Assembly: GCA_037441725.1 (NCBI GenBank) | Contig: JBBIRT010000073.1 | Location: 1 to 16,633, forward strand | Source: JBBIRT01 sp037441725 | Lineage (GTDB): Bacteria > Desulfobacterota > BSN033 > UBA1163 | Reading direction: 5' to 3' | DNA: 16,633 bases | Shown: positions 1 through 8,111 of the stretch, in pieces | How positions within the stretch are numbered: position 1 is the stretch's first letter | How the letters are laid out: each line of letters starts with the position of its first letter | Program-made: the position numbers and the translations under genes | Notes under the pieces: model-generated | Told to the model about the DNA's origin: nothing | Databases searched by the model: none | What the model saw: the letters and a program-made list of their open reading frames with translations, nothing else

Positions 1-784
1 TTAAATTTTCTACAGCGAGGATGGCTGCACCCAAGGCCCCTATCATATGGGGTTCCTTGGGAACGAGGATATCATGGCCTCTAATCTCTTTTAGGGCCTG
101 AACAAGACCCCCATCTCTCGCTCCCCCCCCAACCATAGCCACATCCTTTTCAACACCCAACCTCTCAACCAAACTGTTGATCTGAGCTGCAAGGGCTCTA
201 TGGATGCCTGCCAGAAGGTCTTCTTTTGAGACTTCTTGGGAGAGTCGAGAGATCACTTCAGATTCTGCAAAAACAGCACACCCCGTGTTAAACTCAACCC
301 TCTTTTTCGATCTTAAGGACAACTCCCCTATCTCTTCAACTTTTACCTGAAGCACCTTAGCAATGATCTGAAGGATTCTACCACTTCCTCCAGCACATTT
401 TCCACTCAAAAGAAAATGATGTACACTTCCTCGGCCATCCATCCGCAGGACCTTGGTATAGAGATCTCCTACATCAATGACTGTCCTCACGGAAGGGAGG
501 ACCAAAGAGACACCCTTGGCATGGCAAACGATATCAGGCTTCACTTCATCTGCAAAGGGGACTAAAGCTGAACCAAGCCCTGTGGCCACGGTTCTTGAAA
601 TATCCTTTTCAGATTTACCTGATCGGGAAAGAAGTTCATTTTTAATACGTTCAGCTACCTGTCGAAAATCTCCTCCGGAGGGGCAATCAAAAGAGCTGAG
701 AGGGGTTGGATAATCCAAGGGATGACTTAAGAGGATCCCTTTTGATGACATCGATCCAATATCAATCCCAAACACATAAACCAT
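1..784 (-). CDS. Activase of 2-hydroxyacyl-CoA dehydratase / benzoyl-CoA reductase type (BadF/BadG/HgdC family), partial at 3' end
   Basis: The frame reads from ATG at 784 through the left edge without a stop, giving 261 residues; family members are about 260-270, so only a few C-terminal residues are probably missing. The protein is an ASKHA-fold ATPase. Family members are homodimers that bridge one [4Fe-4S] cluster and push a low-potential electron into a partner dehydratase or reductase in an ATP-driven step. Visible motifs are the N-terminal phosphate loop GIDIGSMSSK (6-15), cluster-cysteine regions SGKCAGGSGR (Cys130) and NTGCAVFAESE (Cys169), the adenosine-loop-like VGGGARDGG (218-226), and the C-terminal IGALGAA. 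The second phosphate motif reads VIDVGDLYTK (102-111) where the family usually has DIGGQD(S/T)K. The start follows a purine-rich GAGAGAAG. No partner subunit is in the window; it could lie beyond the left edge. The family call is firm; the partner (2-hydroxyacyl-CoA dehydratase, benzoyl-CoA reductase or another) is not determined. Confidence 0.88.
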   Translation of the reverse strand, partial: MVYVFGIDIGSMSSKGILLSHPLDYPTPLSSFDCPSGGDFRQVAERIKNELLSRSGKSEKDISRTVATGLGSALVPFADEVKPDIVCHAKGVSLVLPSVRTVIDVGDLYTKVLRMDGRGSVHHFLLSGKCAGGSGRILQIIAKVLQVKVEEIGELSLRSKKRVEFNTGCAVFAESEVISRLSQEVSKEDLLAGIHRALAAQINSLVERLGVEKDVAMVGGGARDGGLVQALKEIRGHDILVPKEPHMIGALGAAILAVENL

Positions 785-824
785 CTTCTCTCACATCAAA
801 TCGAATAATATAATTTTTATTTAT

Positions 825-853
825 TTTATAACATAATTCTCCACCCTCCTCAA
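825..853 (-). promoter_or_regulatory. Candidate sigma70-type promoter for the activase gene
   Basis: On the minus strand, TTGAGG (848-853) and TATAAA (825-830) are separated by 17 bases. They match the -35 and -10 consensus at 4/6 and 5/6 positions. Transcription would start roughly 35 bases upstream of the activase ATG at 784. This is a by-eye match in AT-rich DNA and has no experimental support. Confidence 0.4.
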
Positions 854-882
854 TCGACTTATTAAGAGAAGCATATTATATT
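854..882 (+). promoter_or_regulatory. Candidate promoter for the LysE-family gene
   Basis: TCGACT (854-859) and TATATT (877-882) are separated by 17 bases, matching consensus at 4/6 and 5/6. The -35 box directly abuts the -35 box of the opposing candidate promoter (848-853), so the two would be back to back. Transcription would begin about 50 bases before the ATG at 939. Support is by sequence match only. Confidence 0.33.
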
Positions 883-938
883 TAGGATGAAGGACTTCAG
901 CCATTCCTTTGTGAGCAACATAGAAACTATACCATCTC

Positions 939-1559
939 ATGATGATTCCTTTTCTCATGGCAGGGATGTTGTTGGGACTTTCCGCAGGCTTTTCACCTGG
1001 CCCCCTTCTCACCCTTGTCATTTCTCATTCCCTCCGTCATGGGACTAAAGAAGGAATCAAAGTGGCCGTTGCACCTCTCATCACTGACCTCCCCATTATC
1101 TTATTCTCCCTCTTTGTGTTGCGACCCTTTGCAAACTCCCGGGCGATCCTGGGAATATTTTCATTGATTGGCTGCCTCTTTGTGCTCTATTTAGCCTATG
1201 AAAATTTTCGAGCAATTAAACAGACCATCCCCCTAAAACAGCAGGACCCTCATTCATTGAGGAAGGCTATTTTGGTCAACACCACCAATCCCCATCCCTA
1301 TCTATTCTGGTTTAGTCTGGGTGCACCGATGATCATCAAGGCATGGGGGGATAAACCCTTCACAGCGATCTTGTTTATGATTGGTTTCTATGGATGTCTT
1401 GTGGGATCAAAAGTCTTTACCGCAACTCTGATCCATAAGGTAAGGAAGTTCTTGATGGGTAAAAAATACTTGTATTTAATGCGTGTGATGGGAGGACTTC
1501 TTATACTCTTCGCCCTCATCCTATTCAAGGATGGAATCAAATTATTATGGGGGGGTTAA
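939..1559 (+). CDS. LysE/RhtB-family small-molecule exporter
   Basis: A 206-residue inner-membrane protein, the usual size for LysE-family amino-acid or metabolite exporters. It has about five to six hydrophobic segments. An early segment carries GFSPGPLLTLVISHSLRHG (17-35), the family's N-terminal P-G-P signature followed by a small-residue helix. A later one carries NTTNPHPYLFW (114-124), matching the family's conserved NP...W region before the C-terminal helices. An in-frame TAG at 921 limits the start to ATG 939 or the adjacent ATG 942; neither has a clear Shine-Dalgarno sequence. It is the only plus-strand gene supported here, divergent from the activase and ending 8 bases from the convergent acyl-CoA synthetase. 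The substrate cannot be read from sequence; export of an amino acid or organic acid is the family expectation. Confidence 0.85.
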   Translation: MMIPFLMAGMLLGLSAGFSPGPLLTLVISHSLRHGTKEGIKVAVAPLITDLPIILFSLFVLRPFANSRAILGIFSLIGCLFVLYLAYENFRAIKQTIPLKQQDPHSLRKAILVNTTNPHPYLFWFSLGAPMIIKAWGDKPFTAILFMIGFYGCLVGSKVFTATLIHKVRKFLMGKKYLYLMRVMGGLLILFALILFKDGIKLLWGG

Positions 1560-1567
1560 TAAGAATT

Positions 1568-3151
1568 CTATTTCACTTTAAAGGCCTCCTCTATCCCAAT
1601 ATATTTCTTCCTCAGTTTCGGTTTCTCTATCTTTCCGGTTGGATTGCGGAAAACTTCTCCGAAGAAGACCTTACGTGGTCTTTTATACCTGGGTAATCTC
1701 TCACAATACGTTAAAACCTCTTCTTCGGTAAGGGTCTTTCCAGGAACGGTATCAATGATCACCGTCACGACCTCTCCCAGTCGTTCGTCTGGATAACCAA
1801 TGGCTGCAACATCTTTTACACTCGGATGGGTGTGGAGAAAATCTTCCACTTCAACAGGAAAGACATTCTCTCCTCCACAGATGATCACATCTTTCTTCCG
1901 ATCGACTAAGAAAATAAATCCATCTTCATCCTGTTTGGCCATATCCCCTGTGAATAACCATCCATTTCGGATGGTCTTGGCTGTAGCCTCAGGATTCTTA
2001 TAATATTCTTTCATCACCCCATCCCCTCGAACCACCAGCTCTCCCACTTCTCCCTGCCTCACTGGATTTCCCTCCTCATCCACAATGCGGGCCTCCCAGT
2101 TAAATCCAGGTCGCCCAATGGCTCCAACCTTATGCTCATTCTCCATTCCTAAATGAACACAACCCGGACCCGTCGATTCGCTCAGACCGTACGTGGTATC
2201 ATAGGACATATTAGGGAAGTACTCCTTCCAGTGTTTGACGAGGGAGGGAGGAACGGGTTGAGCCCCGATGTGCATCAACCTCCATTGACTCAAGTCATAA
2301 TCTTTCAGTTTGATCTCACCACTATCCAGCTTTAACAGGATGTCTTGAGCCCAAGGTACAAGCAGCCAAACGATTGTGCTCTTTTCTTCGCTCACCGTTT
2401 CAAGAACCCATTCAGGGGATATCCCTCTCAGAATGACCGCCTTGCCTCCAACAATAAAACTTCCAAACCAATGCATTTTGGCCCCTGTGTGATAGAGAGG
2501 CGGGATCAAAACAAAGCTATCTTTTTTTGTGATAGAATGGTTAACATTCTCTGTAATACAAGCGCAGACCATATTCTTATGGGTCAGGAGAATGGGTTTC
2601 GGGGTTCCTGTTGTGCCGGAGGTAAAGTAGAGGCCACATGGATCATAAAGCGTCATTTCGATTTGGGGAGGGTTCGGAGATCCTTTTTCTAACAAGGTCT
2701 CGAAAGACTCCGCAAAACTTGGAACCTCTTTTCCAACAAAGATATAGTTTTCAATGGTGGGCAGGCGACCCCTTATTTTCTCGACCCTTTCGATAAATTC
2801 TTCACCGAAGATCATACATCGGGGTTCCGCCACATCACAACAATATTTAATATCCTCACTGGTAAAACGAAAATTGAGGGGGACGGTCCAGGCTCCGGTC
2901 CTGACAATACCAAAATAGGCAATCAACCAATCGATGGAGTTCATCATGAGATGGATGACTTTATCCCCCTTTTTAACTCCCTTCCCGATGAGGACATTGG
3001 CAAACCGATTTACCTCTTGATCAAATTGCTTCCAGGTAATCTCCCTTCTTTTCCCCTCACTCGGGGTTCTCTCAATCAATGCAGTATCGTTTGGATACAA
3101 TCTTGCATTTCGGGCTAAAATCTCTCCAATATGAATATCTAAATAACCCAT
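1568..3151 (-). CDS. AMP-forming acyl-CoA synthetase (FadD-like, class I adenylate-forming)
   Basis: A 527-residue cytoplasmic ligase that would convert a carboxylic acid, ATP and CoA to an acyl-CoA through an acyl-adenylate. All core motifs are present in order: phosphate loop TSGTTGTPK (177-185), YGLSEST (321-327), LFTGD (399-403), hinge VDRKKDVIICGGENVFP (416-432) and the C-terminal catalytic lysine in NPTGK (Lys507). Length and motif spacing are normal for medium/long-chain or aryl-CoA synthetases. The start is preceded by GGAGGAGG at good distance. It is the last gene of the transporter/ligase cluster, 60 bases after the PaaK-like gene. The chain length or ring type of the acid cannot be told from motifs; FadD/FadK-like and benzoate-like ligases share them. 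Confidence 0.93.
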   Translation of the reverse strand: MGYLDIHIGEILARNARLYPNDTALIERTPSEGKRREITWKQFDQEVNRFANVLIGKGVKKGDKVIHLMMNSIDWLIAYFGIVRTGAWTVPLNFRFTSEDIKYCCDVAEPRCMIFGEEFIERVEKIRGRLPTIENYIFVGKEVPSFAESFETLLEKGSPNPPQIEMTLYDPCGLYFTSGTTGTPKPILLTHKNMVCACITENVNHSITKKDSFVLIPPLYHTGAKMHWFGSFIVGGKAVILRGISPEWVLETVSEEKSTIVWLLVPWAQDILLKLDSGEIKLKDYDLSQWRLMHIGAQPVPPSLVKHWKEYFPNMSYDTTYGLSESTGPGCVHLGMENEHKVGAIGRPGFNWEARIVDEEGNPVRQGEVGELVVRGDGVMKEYYKNPEATAKTIRNGWLFTGDMAKQDEDGFIFLVDRKKDVIICGGENVFPVEVEDFLHTHPSVKDVAAIGYPDERLGEVVTVIIDTVPGKTLTEEEVLTYCERLPRYKRPRKVFFGEVFRNPTGKIEKPKLRKKYIGIEEAFKVK

Positions 3152-3211
3152 TCTCCTCCTCCAAAATGAATCTTACAACCATAGCATGAGAAATCTTGAT
3201 ATTCTAATGTT

Positions 3212-4483
3212 TCACTCCCAGGTGCGTCTGTCTACAATCAGGCTATCTTTATCCATTAGGGTCCCTTTTTCAACAAATTCAAGTTTATCAATTTTAACGG
3301 TGCAGACCTCCTTAAATACATTTTCAAATTCTTGTTCCAGACGGGACCTCTCAGGATCCCCTAATCCAGCCTCCACCCTCACGGTTAAATAATCTTTAAA
3401 ATCGATCCGATCTACGAGGGCTTGCAACCTAACCCCATTAAATTTAGAGGAGATCAGTTTTAACTGACTGGGTGCAATAAACATCCCTCTTACCTTGGCC
3501 GCCTCTCCAACCCTTCCATAGATTCCCATCAATCGATAGGAGGTACGACCACAAGAGCAACGCTCTTTAACAAAGCGGGAGAGGTCCCCTGTACCAAATC
3601 GAAAGAGGAAAAAAATGGAATTTAACCGGGTGACCACTACCTCTCCCATTTCTCCAGGGCCAAGCTGTTTTCCTGTCGCTGGGTCTACAATCTCAACAAT
3701 CACTTCCTCGCAAATATGCCATCCATCTTTGGCTTGGCACTCATAGGCAATATCCCCTACTTCGGTCGCCCCATACATCTGATAGGTGTCAATACCATAT
3801 TCCTTCTCAAACTTTTCTCTCAAAGAGGGCTGGAGTGGTTCGGCCACAAAACTGGCCCGTCTAATTTTAAAGTCATTTTTAAAATGGTAACCTAACTCCT
3901 CAGCCCTTTTAATGATGGACATTAAGAAACTGGGGGTTCCCGTATAACCGGTTGCTCCCAGGTCGCGAAGAAGTTGGACCTGGTTTTCTGTGCTGGAGGC
4001 ACCTGATGGAATGACGGTAGCCCCCACACGTCTCAGACCACTATGAAAGGTCAATCCTGCAGCCACCATATGGTAGGAAAAGGTGTTCAAAACAATATCT
4101 CCCTTCCTATATCCTGCAGCATAATATCCCCTTGCCCATATCGGATCCTTCTCCGTCAGATGGGGCTCATAGACAGGCCCAGGCGAGGTGAAGATCCGAT
4201 CGGTCTTCATATCCCGAGCACAGAAACCAGCAAAAGGAGGATCTTCTTTCTGAAGCCTGACAAGCTCTTCTCGGGAGATCACTGGCAGTTTCTCCAAATC
4301 TTGGATGGTCTTGATCTGCGAGGGACGAAGATTTCGTTCATCCAAGATCATTCTGACTCTTGGAGACTTCTTATACCCCAAGCGAATCATCTTTTCAAGG
4401 CCATGATTATAATACCTCTGCCTCTGGGCTTGAGACATATTCTCTTTATCATCGTAGTAGTTGGATCCTTTTTTAGAAACCAT
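3212..4483 (-). CDS. Phenylacetate-CoA ligase (PaaK)-family protein with degenerate phosphate loop
   Basis: Read from ATG 4483 this is 423 residues, close to the roughly 430 of PaaK. That start is chosen because GGGAGGA precedes it at good spacing; an earlier in-frame start at 4516 would add an 11-residue tail lacking such a site. PaaK-like features are QMYGATEVGD (235-244), RFGTGDLSRF (295-304), CSCGRTSYRL (309-318, a typical PaaK Cys-x-Cys-Gly-Arg turn), GRVGEAAKVRGMFIAPSQL (323-341) and a C-terminal DKDSLIVDRR (411-420), whose Lys412 aligns by eye with the catalytic lysine of the EGKAxRVxDxR motif. The ATP phosphate loop, normally SSGTTGKP, instead reads TSPGPVYEP (99-107). It may be a distinct subfamily with changed nucleotide handling or a non-ligase role. 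It lies between livF and the FadD-like gene, suggesting a role in acid activation in the same pathway. The substrate is unknown. Confidence 0.85.
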   Translation of the reverse strand: MVSKKGSNYYDDKENMSQAQRQRYYNHGLEKMIRLGYKKSPRVRMILDERNLRPSQIKTIQDLEKLPVISREELVRLQKEDPPFAGFCARDMKTDRIFTSPGPVYEPHLTEKDPIWARGYYAAGYRKGDIVLNTFSYHMVAAGLTFHSGLRRVGATVIPSGASSTENQVQLLRDLGATGYTGTPSFLMSIIKRAEELGYHFKNDFKIRRASFVAEPLQPSLREKFEKEYGIDTYQMYGATEVGDIAYECQAKDGWHICEEVIVEIVDPATGKQLGPGEMGEVVVTRLNSIFFLFRFGTGDLSRFVKERCSCGRTSYRLMGIYGRVGEAAKVRGMFIAPSQLKLISSKFNGVRLQALVDRIDFKDYLTVRVEAGLGDPERSRLEQEFENVFKEVCTVKIDKLEFVEKGTLMDKDSLIVDRRTWE

Positions 4484-4582
4484 GTCTTCCTCCCTCTTGT
4501 GGAGAGCATAGAGCAAAGGGCTTAGTAAAAAAAAGGGTTGAAAGAATTTAGCCCCTTGAAACGACTACTTAAGCATCCCTTC

Positions 4583-5386
4583 TTATAGCCACCGTTTGCG
4601 TCTTTTGTAGGATTTCACATCCTTATAGGATTTGAGTATTCCGGAAGAGGCGGTCCCAAGATAAAATTCTTTGACATCAGGATTTTCTCTAAGTTTGGAA
4701 GCTTCTTCTTCCATGACAATCTTACCATTCTCCATCACATATCCATAATGAGCAATCGTGAGGGCCATGTTTGCATTCTGTTCTACCAAAACGATAGTCG
4801 TTCCCTGCTCCTCGTTAATTCTTTTGACAATCTCAAAAATCTCTCTTACCAGAAAAGGAGCCAATCCAAGGGAAGGCTCGTCTAACAAAAGAAGCTTAGG
4901 ATGAGCCATGAGGGCTCTGCCCATGACGAGCATCTGCAACTCTCCTCCACTGCAGTATCCAGCCAATCGATTCTTTCGAGCAACCAAGGGTTGAAAATAA
5001 TGATAGACCATCTCAAGATCTTTTTTATAAGGTTTACCCCAGCGGGTTGCGGTCCCTACCCTGAGATTCTCTTCTACCGTCAGGTATTTAAAAGGTTGAC
5101 GTCCCTCCATCACCTGGATGATCCCCAAACGGGTAATCGTTTCCGGAGACGAATTATGGATGGGATGATTTTCAAAAATGATGGATCCTTCTGTGACTTT
5201 CCCATTCTCGGGCTTGAGTAATCCAGAAATCGCTTTTAAGGTGGTCGTTTTCCCTGCGCCGTTACTCCCGAGCAGAGAAACGATCTGCTTTTTTTTCACT
5301 AAAAGAGAGACGCCCTTAAGGACTTGGATCACATCAGAATAAACCACACTGATATTATTAAGCTGCAATAAGATTTCGTCTTCCAT
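4583..5386 (-). CDS. livF: Branched-chain amino acid-type ABC transporter ATPase (LivF-like)
   Basis: A cytoplasmic ATPase of 267 residues from ATG 5386; GTG at 5392 in the same frame is a possible alternative, but GGGGTG sits better for the ATG. Walker A is GSNGAGKTT (40-48), the ABC signature is YCSGGELQ (144-151, where the family usually has LSGGEQQ or similar) and Walker B is LLLLDEP (165-171). Glutamine replaces the H-loop histidine in LVEQN (200-204), which is typical of LivF and distinguishes it from LivG. A lysine/arginine-rich tail at the C-terminus goes slightly beyond the usual end. It would form the heterodimeric motor with the LivG-like ATPase under the LivH/LivM permeases. The motif call is secure; the cargo is not necessarily branched-chain amino acids, because adjacent ligases point to carboxylic acids. 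Confidence 0.93.
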   Translation of the reverse strand: MEDEILLQLNNISVVYSDVIQVLKGVSLLVKKKQIVSLLGSNGAGKTTTLKAISGLLKPENGKVTEGSIIFENHPIHNSSPETITRLGIIQVMEGRQPFKYLTVEENLRVGTATRWGKPYKKDLEMVYHYFQPLVARKNRLAGYCSGGELQMLVMGRALMAHPKLLLLDEPSLGLAPFLVREIFEIVKRINEEQGTTIVLVEQNANMALTIAHYGYVMENGKIVMEEEASKLRENPDVKEFYLGTASSGILKSYKDVKSYKRRKRWL

Positions 5387-5481
5387 GATCACCCCATGAA
5401 TTTTTCTTCAGACTCTCAAAGTATTTATGATATCGATGCTACCTCTGTCATGGTGATCTAAATTCCGGTGATATCTCCATG

Positions 5482-6552
5482 CTAATAAGAAAATGGCCAG
5501 AGCCTGAAACTGGCTCGGATAACCCGCCAGACCTCTGCCAGTCCTCGGGGTTCAAAGATGATAAAAAATACAATGGCCAACCCATAGATGAACTCCCTCA
5601 AGGGGGCAATCTGAAGTGCGATTCCTGTAAATGTTCCTAAATTCATGAAAAAGGTTGTGGCATGGCTCAACAATTCATTCAGCAATTTTATGAAAATCGC
5701 CCCGAATATTGCTCCTGGAATATTCCCTAACCCTCCAATGATAATCATTGCAATATACTCAACCGAGAGGAGTAATGTATAGGGCTCGGGAGTGATGCTC
5801 CCAATATAGAAGGCTGAAAGGCCTCCAGCAAGTCCCGCATAGAAAGAACTTATGGCAAAGGAGAGGAGTTTATAACGAAAGATTGGAATTCCCATCCCCT
5901 CTGCAGCACGATCATTATCCCTGATGGCAATAAATGCGCGACCATATCGAGTCCGAATGAGATTGACAGCGACCCATGTCAAGATGACAAAACAGATAAA
6001 AACAACGTAAAAGAAAGCTCGATCTCCCTTAATATCCACTCCCAATAATCTGGCTCTTGGCAGAAAGATGCCATCGGCTCCTTTCGTGAGGCTTTCCCAA
6101 TTCACCAGGAGGTATTGAATGATGAACTGCCCTGCCAAGGTAGCTATGGTTAAATAGAGGTGCTTTAGACGAAGGGATGGGATTCCAAAGATCATCCCGA
6201 CCAGGGCAGTAATAAGCCCTGCAGAAAGGATAGAAAGCCAGAAAGGAAAGCCTACCACAGTGGTTAGAATGGCCGCGGAATAAGCTCCCACCCCGAAAAA
6301 GGCTCCATGACCAAGTGAAATTTGGCCTGTATATCCAATGAGGATATTGAGTCCAATGGCAGCAATGGCTGCAATCCCGATATGATTGATCACATACAGA
6401 ACATAATTGCTGCTGATGAAAGGAACCAGAATAAAAAGCAGGAAAAGCCCAATCCACATCCATAACCTGCCAAAATCGGTTTCAAAAATAGTGAGCTCTT
6501 GCGCATATTGCTCTTTAAAATTTCCACAGGGATGAAATTTCAATTTTCGCAT
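5482..6552 (-). CDS. livM: Branched-chain amino acid-type ABC transporter permease (LivM-like)
   Basis: A 356-residue polytopic inner-membrane permease. About 30 polar residues with a Cys-Gly-Asn (9-11) precede the first membrane segment (about 31-48). The signature GYTGQISLGHGAFFGVGAY (73-91) is the LivM core, and the later GGLGNIPGAIFGA is the family's conserved permease loop facing the ATPase. The start has an excellent GGAGGAAG site 4-6 bases upstream. The stretch between livH and livM (6553-6662) shows no gene. Together with the LivH-like protein it would form the translocation channel. Cargo cannot be assigned from sequence. Confidence 0.93.
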   Translation of the reverse strand: MRKLKFHPCGNFKEQYAQELTIFETDFGRLWMWIGLFLLFILVPFISSNYVLYVINHIGIAAIAAIGLNILIGYTGQISLGHGAFFGVGAYSAAILTTVVGFPFWLSILSAGLITALVGMIFGIPSLRLKHLYLTIATLAGQFIIQYLLVNWESLTKGADGIFLPRARLLGVDIKGDRAFFYVVFICFVILTWVAVNLIRTRYGRAFIAIRDNDRAAEGMGIPIFRYKLLSFAISSFYAGLAGGLSAFYIGSITPEPYTLLLSVEYIAMIIIGGLGNIPGAIFGAIFIKLLNELLSHATTFFMNLGTFTGIALQIAPLREFIYGLAIVFFIIFEPRGLAEVWRVIRASFRLWPFSY

Positions 6553-6662
6553 GCTTCCTCCAAACTCTTAACCATAACCAACAAACGATGAGCATCCTGT
6601 TGATGGTTCACCGTCTAACGTTCATGATTCTGTTATCTGCCCATTCCCCCTTCCTGTTTTTT

Positions 6663-7541
6663 TCAAACTCTTTCAATTTCAACCAGGCCAAATAGTCCAT
6701 AAGGTTTCACCAATAAGATGAATATAAGGACGATGTAGGGAATCACCTCCTTGAGAGAAGTGGAGACATATCCTCCTGTAAAGGTTTCAAGAAGTCCTAT
6801 GACGAGTCCTCCGATGATGGCACCACCAATGCTTTCAAGGCCACCCAAGATCACCACAGGAAATACCTTTAGCCCCATGTGACTCAAATTATGGACATTG
6901 ATCCCGCTCATGATTCCTAAGATAATTCCACTGATGGCACAGACCAATGCCGCGATGGCCCAGGACATTGCAAAGACCCTTCTCACATGGACTCCTAACG
7001 AAAGGGCGGCTGGCTGGTTATCCGCTACAGATCTCATATAGATTCCTTGAGAAGAGTATTTAAAGAAGAATCCAAAAATCGCCAAGAAAATGATCCCAAT
7101 CACAAAGGACATTATATAGACCGGTGAGATTCTAATCACTCCCCATTGAACCATAAGACCCTTGGGAAGGAATTCGGGATAGTTGAACACATTTCCTCCG
7201 AAGATGAAAAGCATCAATCCCTTAAACATCGAAGCCAACCCAACCGTCAGCATGATGACCTCAATGAGGGCCTCACCAATTAAGGGTCGTAAGAAAAGGC
7301 GCTCGATCACAAACCCCATGGAGAAGGCTCCAACCAAAGTAATGAAAAAAGAAATAAGGATAGGCAATTTGAGCCAAAGAGAAAGAGCCAAAAAAATAAA
7401 AGCCCCAATGGCCAGGAGCTCACCATGCGCAAAATTTAATACACTGGACGATTTAAAGATCATCACAAAACCCAATGCTGCCAGGGCATAAAGAAATCCA
7501 ATGGATAACCCTTGAATAAGCAATTGTAGAAAAAAATCCAT
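6663..7541 (-). CDS. livH: Branched-chain amino acid-type ABC transporter permease (LivH-like)
   Basis: A 292-residue membrane permease of normal LivH length, hydrophobic from the first residues and with about eight membrane segments. Conserved landmarks are GLSIGFLYALAALGFVMIF (11-29), the NFAHGE motif (36-41) typical of LivH, and a C-terminal VVILGGLESIGGAIIGG loop that contacts the ATPase, ending in VLIFILLVKPYGLFG. GGAGGAGG lies 4 bases before the ATG. It follows the interrupted acyl-CoA synthetase by 51 bases, so a ligase gene sits inside the transporter operon. It pairs with the LivM-like permease. Confidence 0.93.
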   Translation of the reverse strand: MDFFLQLLIQGLSIGFLYALAALGFVMIFKSSSVLNFAHGELLAIGAFIFLALSLWLKLPILISFFITLVGAFSMGFVIERLFLRPLIGEALIEVIMLTVGLASMFKGLMLFIFGGNVFNYPEFLPKGLMVQWGVIRISPVYIMSFVIGIIFLAIFGFFFKYSSQGIYMRSVADNQPAALSLGVHVRRVFAMSWAIAALVCAISGIILGIMSGINVHNLSHMGLKVFPVVILGGLESIGGAIIGGLVIGLLETFTGGYVSTSLKEVIPYIVLIFILLVKPYGLFGLVEIERV

Positions 7542-7592
7542 AAAACCTCCTCCGATGAGCCTCTCACCTATGGGGAATGGTCATTCGCCTCA

Positions 7593-8087
7593 TCACTCCA
7601 CGGTCAGGATTTTAACTTTGGTTGTGATGGTCCCAACGGTCCCATCCCGATAACGAACCCTCCCTGTCACTTCCAGCTCGTCTCGGTCGCTATACATTGC
7701 CTCGATTAGGTTAAGATATTGCTCATAGACAAATTTTCTTCGAACCTTTCCTGTTCGGGTGAGCTCCTCATCATCCGCATCGAGGAGTTTATACAATAAG
7801 ATAATCTTCCGAAGTCTCATCGGTTTAGGAAGTTGGGTATTCACCTGCCTGACTTCTTTCAGAATTAATTCCTCAACCGGCGGCTGCTGGGAGAGATCGG
7901 TATAAGTGGTGTAAGGGATCATTCGATCCTCTGCCCAGCTCCCTACATTTCCAAAATCGATATTGATAAACCCTGTGATATAGTCCCGTCCTTCACCAAA
8001 AACCACCGCCTCTTTAATATAGGGGCTGAATTTGAGCCTCGTTTCAATAAAATCACAAGAAATCGCATCGCCCCCCTTCGATCGCAT
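7593..8087 (-). CDS. C-terminal domain fragment of a long-chain-type acyl-CoA synthetase
   Basis: This 164-residue open frame holds the small C-terminal domain of a class I adenylate-forming ligase, starting just after the inter-domain hinge. KGGDAISCDFIETRL (4-18) corresponds to the usual GG(K/D)(N/E)ISP...E(T/D)xL segment, with Cys replacing the expected Pro. The C-terminal catalytic lysine region reads LTRTGKVRRKF (109-119), with Lys114 in place. It is in the same frame as the upstream fragment (8112 onward), separated only by TAG at 8112-8114 and TAA at 8094-8096. ATG 8087 has a weak AAGAG upstream, so separate translation is conceivable. More likely it is the tail of one broken gene. Confidence 0.7.
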   Translation of the reverse strand: MRSKGGDAISCDFIETRLKFSPYIKEAVVFGEGRDYITGFINIDFGNVGSWAEDRMIPYTTYTDLSQQPPVEELILKEVRQVNTQLPKPMRLRKIILLYKLLDADDEELTRTGKVRRKFVYEQYLNLIEAMYSDRDELEVTGRVRYRDGTVGTITTKVKILTVE

Positions 8088-8111
8088 AATCTCTTATTTC
8101 CGCCCGATAAT

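Noticed and set aside
821..1021. 66-residue minus-strand reading frame over the divergent promoter region
   Set aside because: It overlaps the start of the LysE-family gene, has no recognisable domain, and covers both candidate promoters.
4043..4525. 160-residue plus-strand frame opposite the PaaK-like gene
   Set aside because: The minus-strand gene has clear family motifs throughout this interval; the plus-strand translation shows none.
6029..6463. 144-residue minus-strand frame within livM
   Set aside because: It is an out-of-frame shadow rich in Cys/His/Trp; livM itself is intact in the other frame with family motifs.
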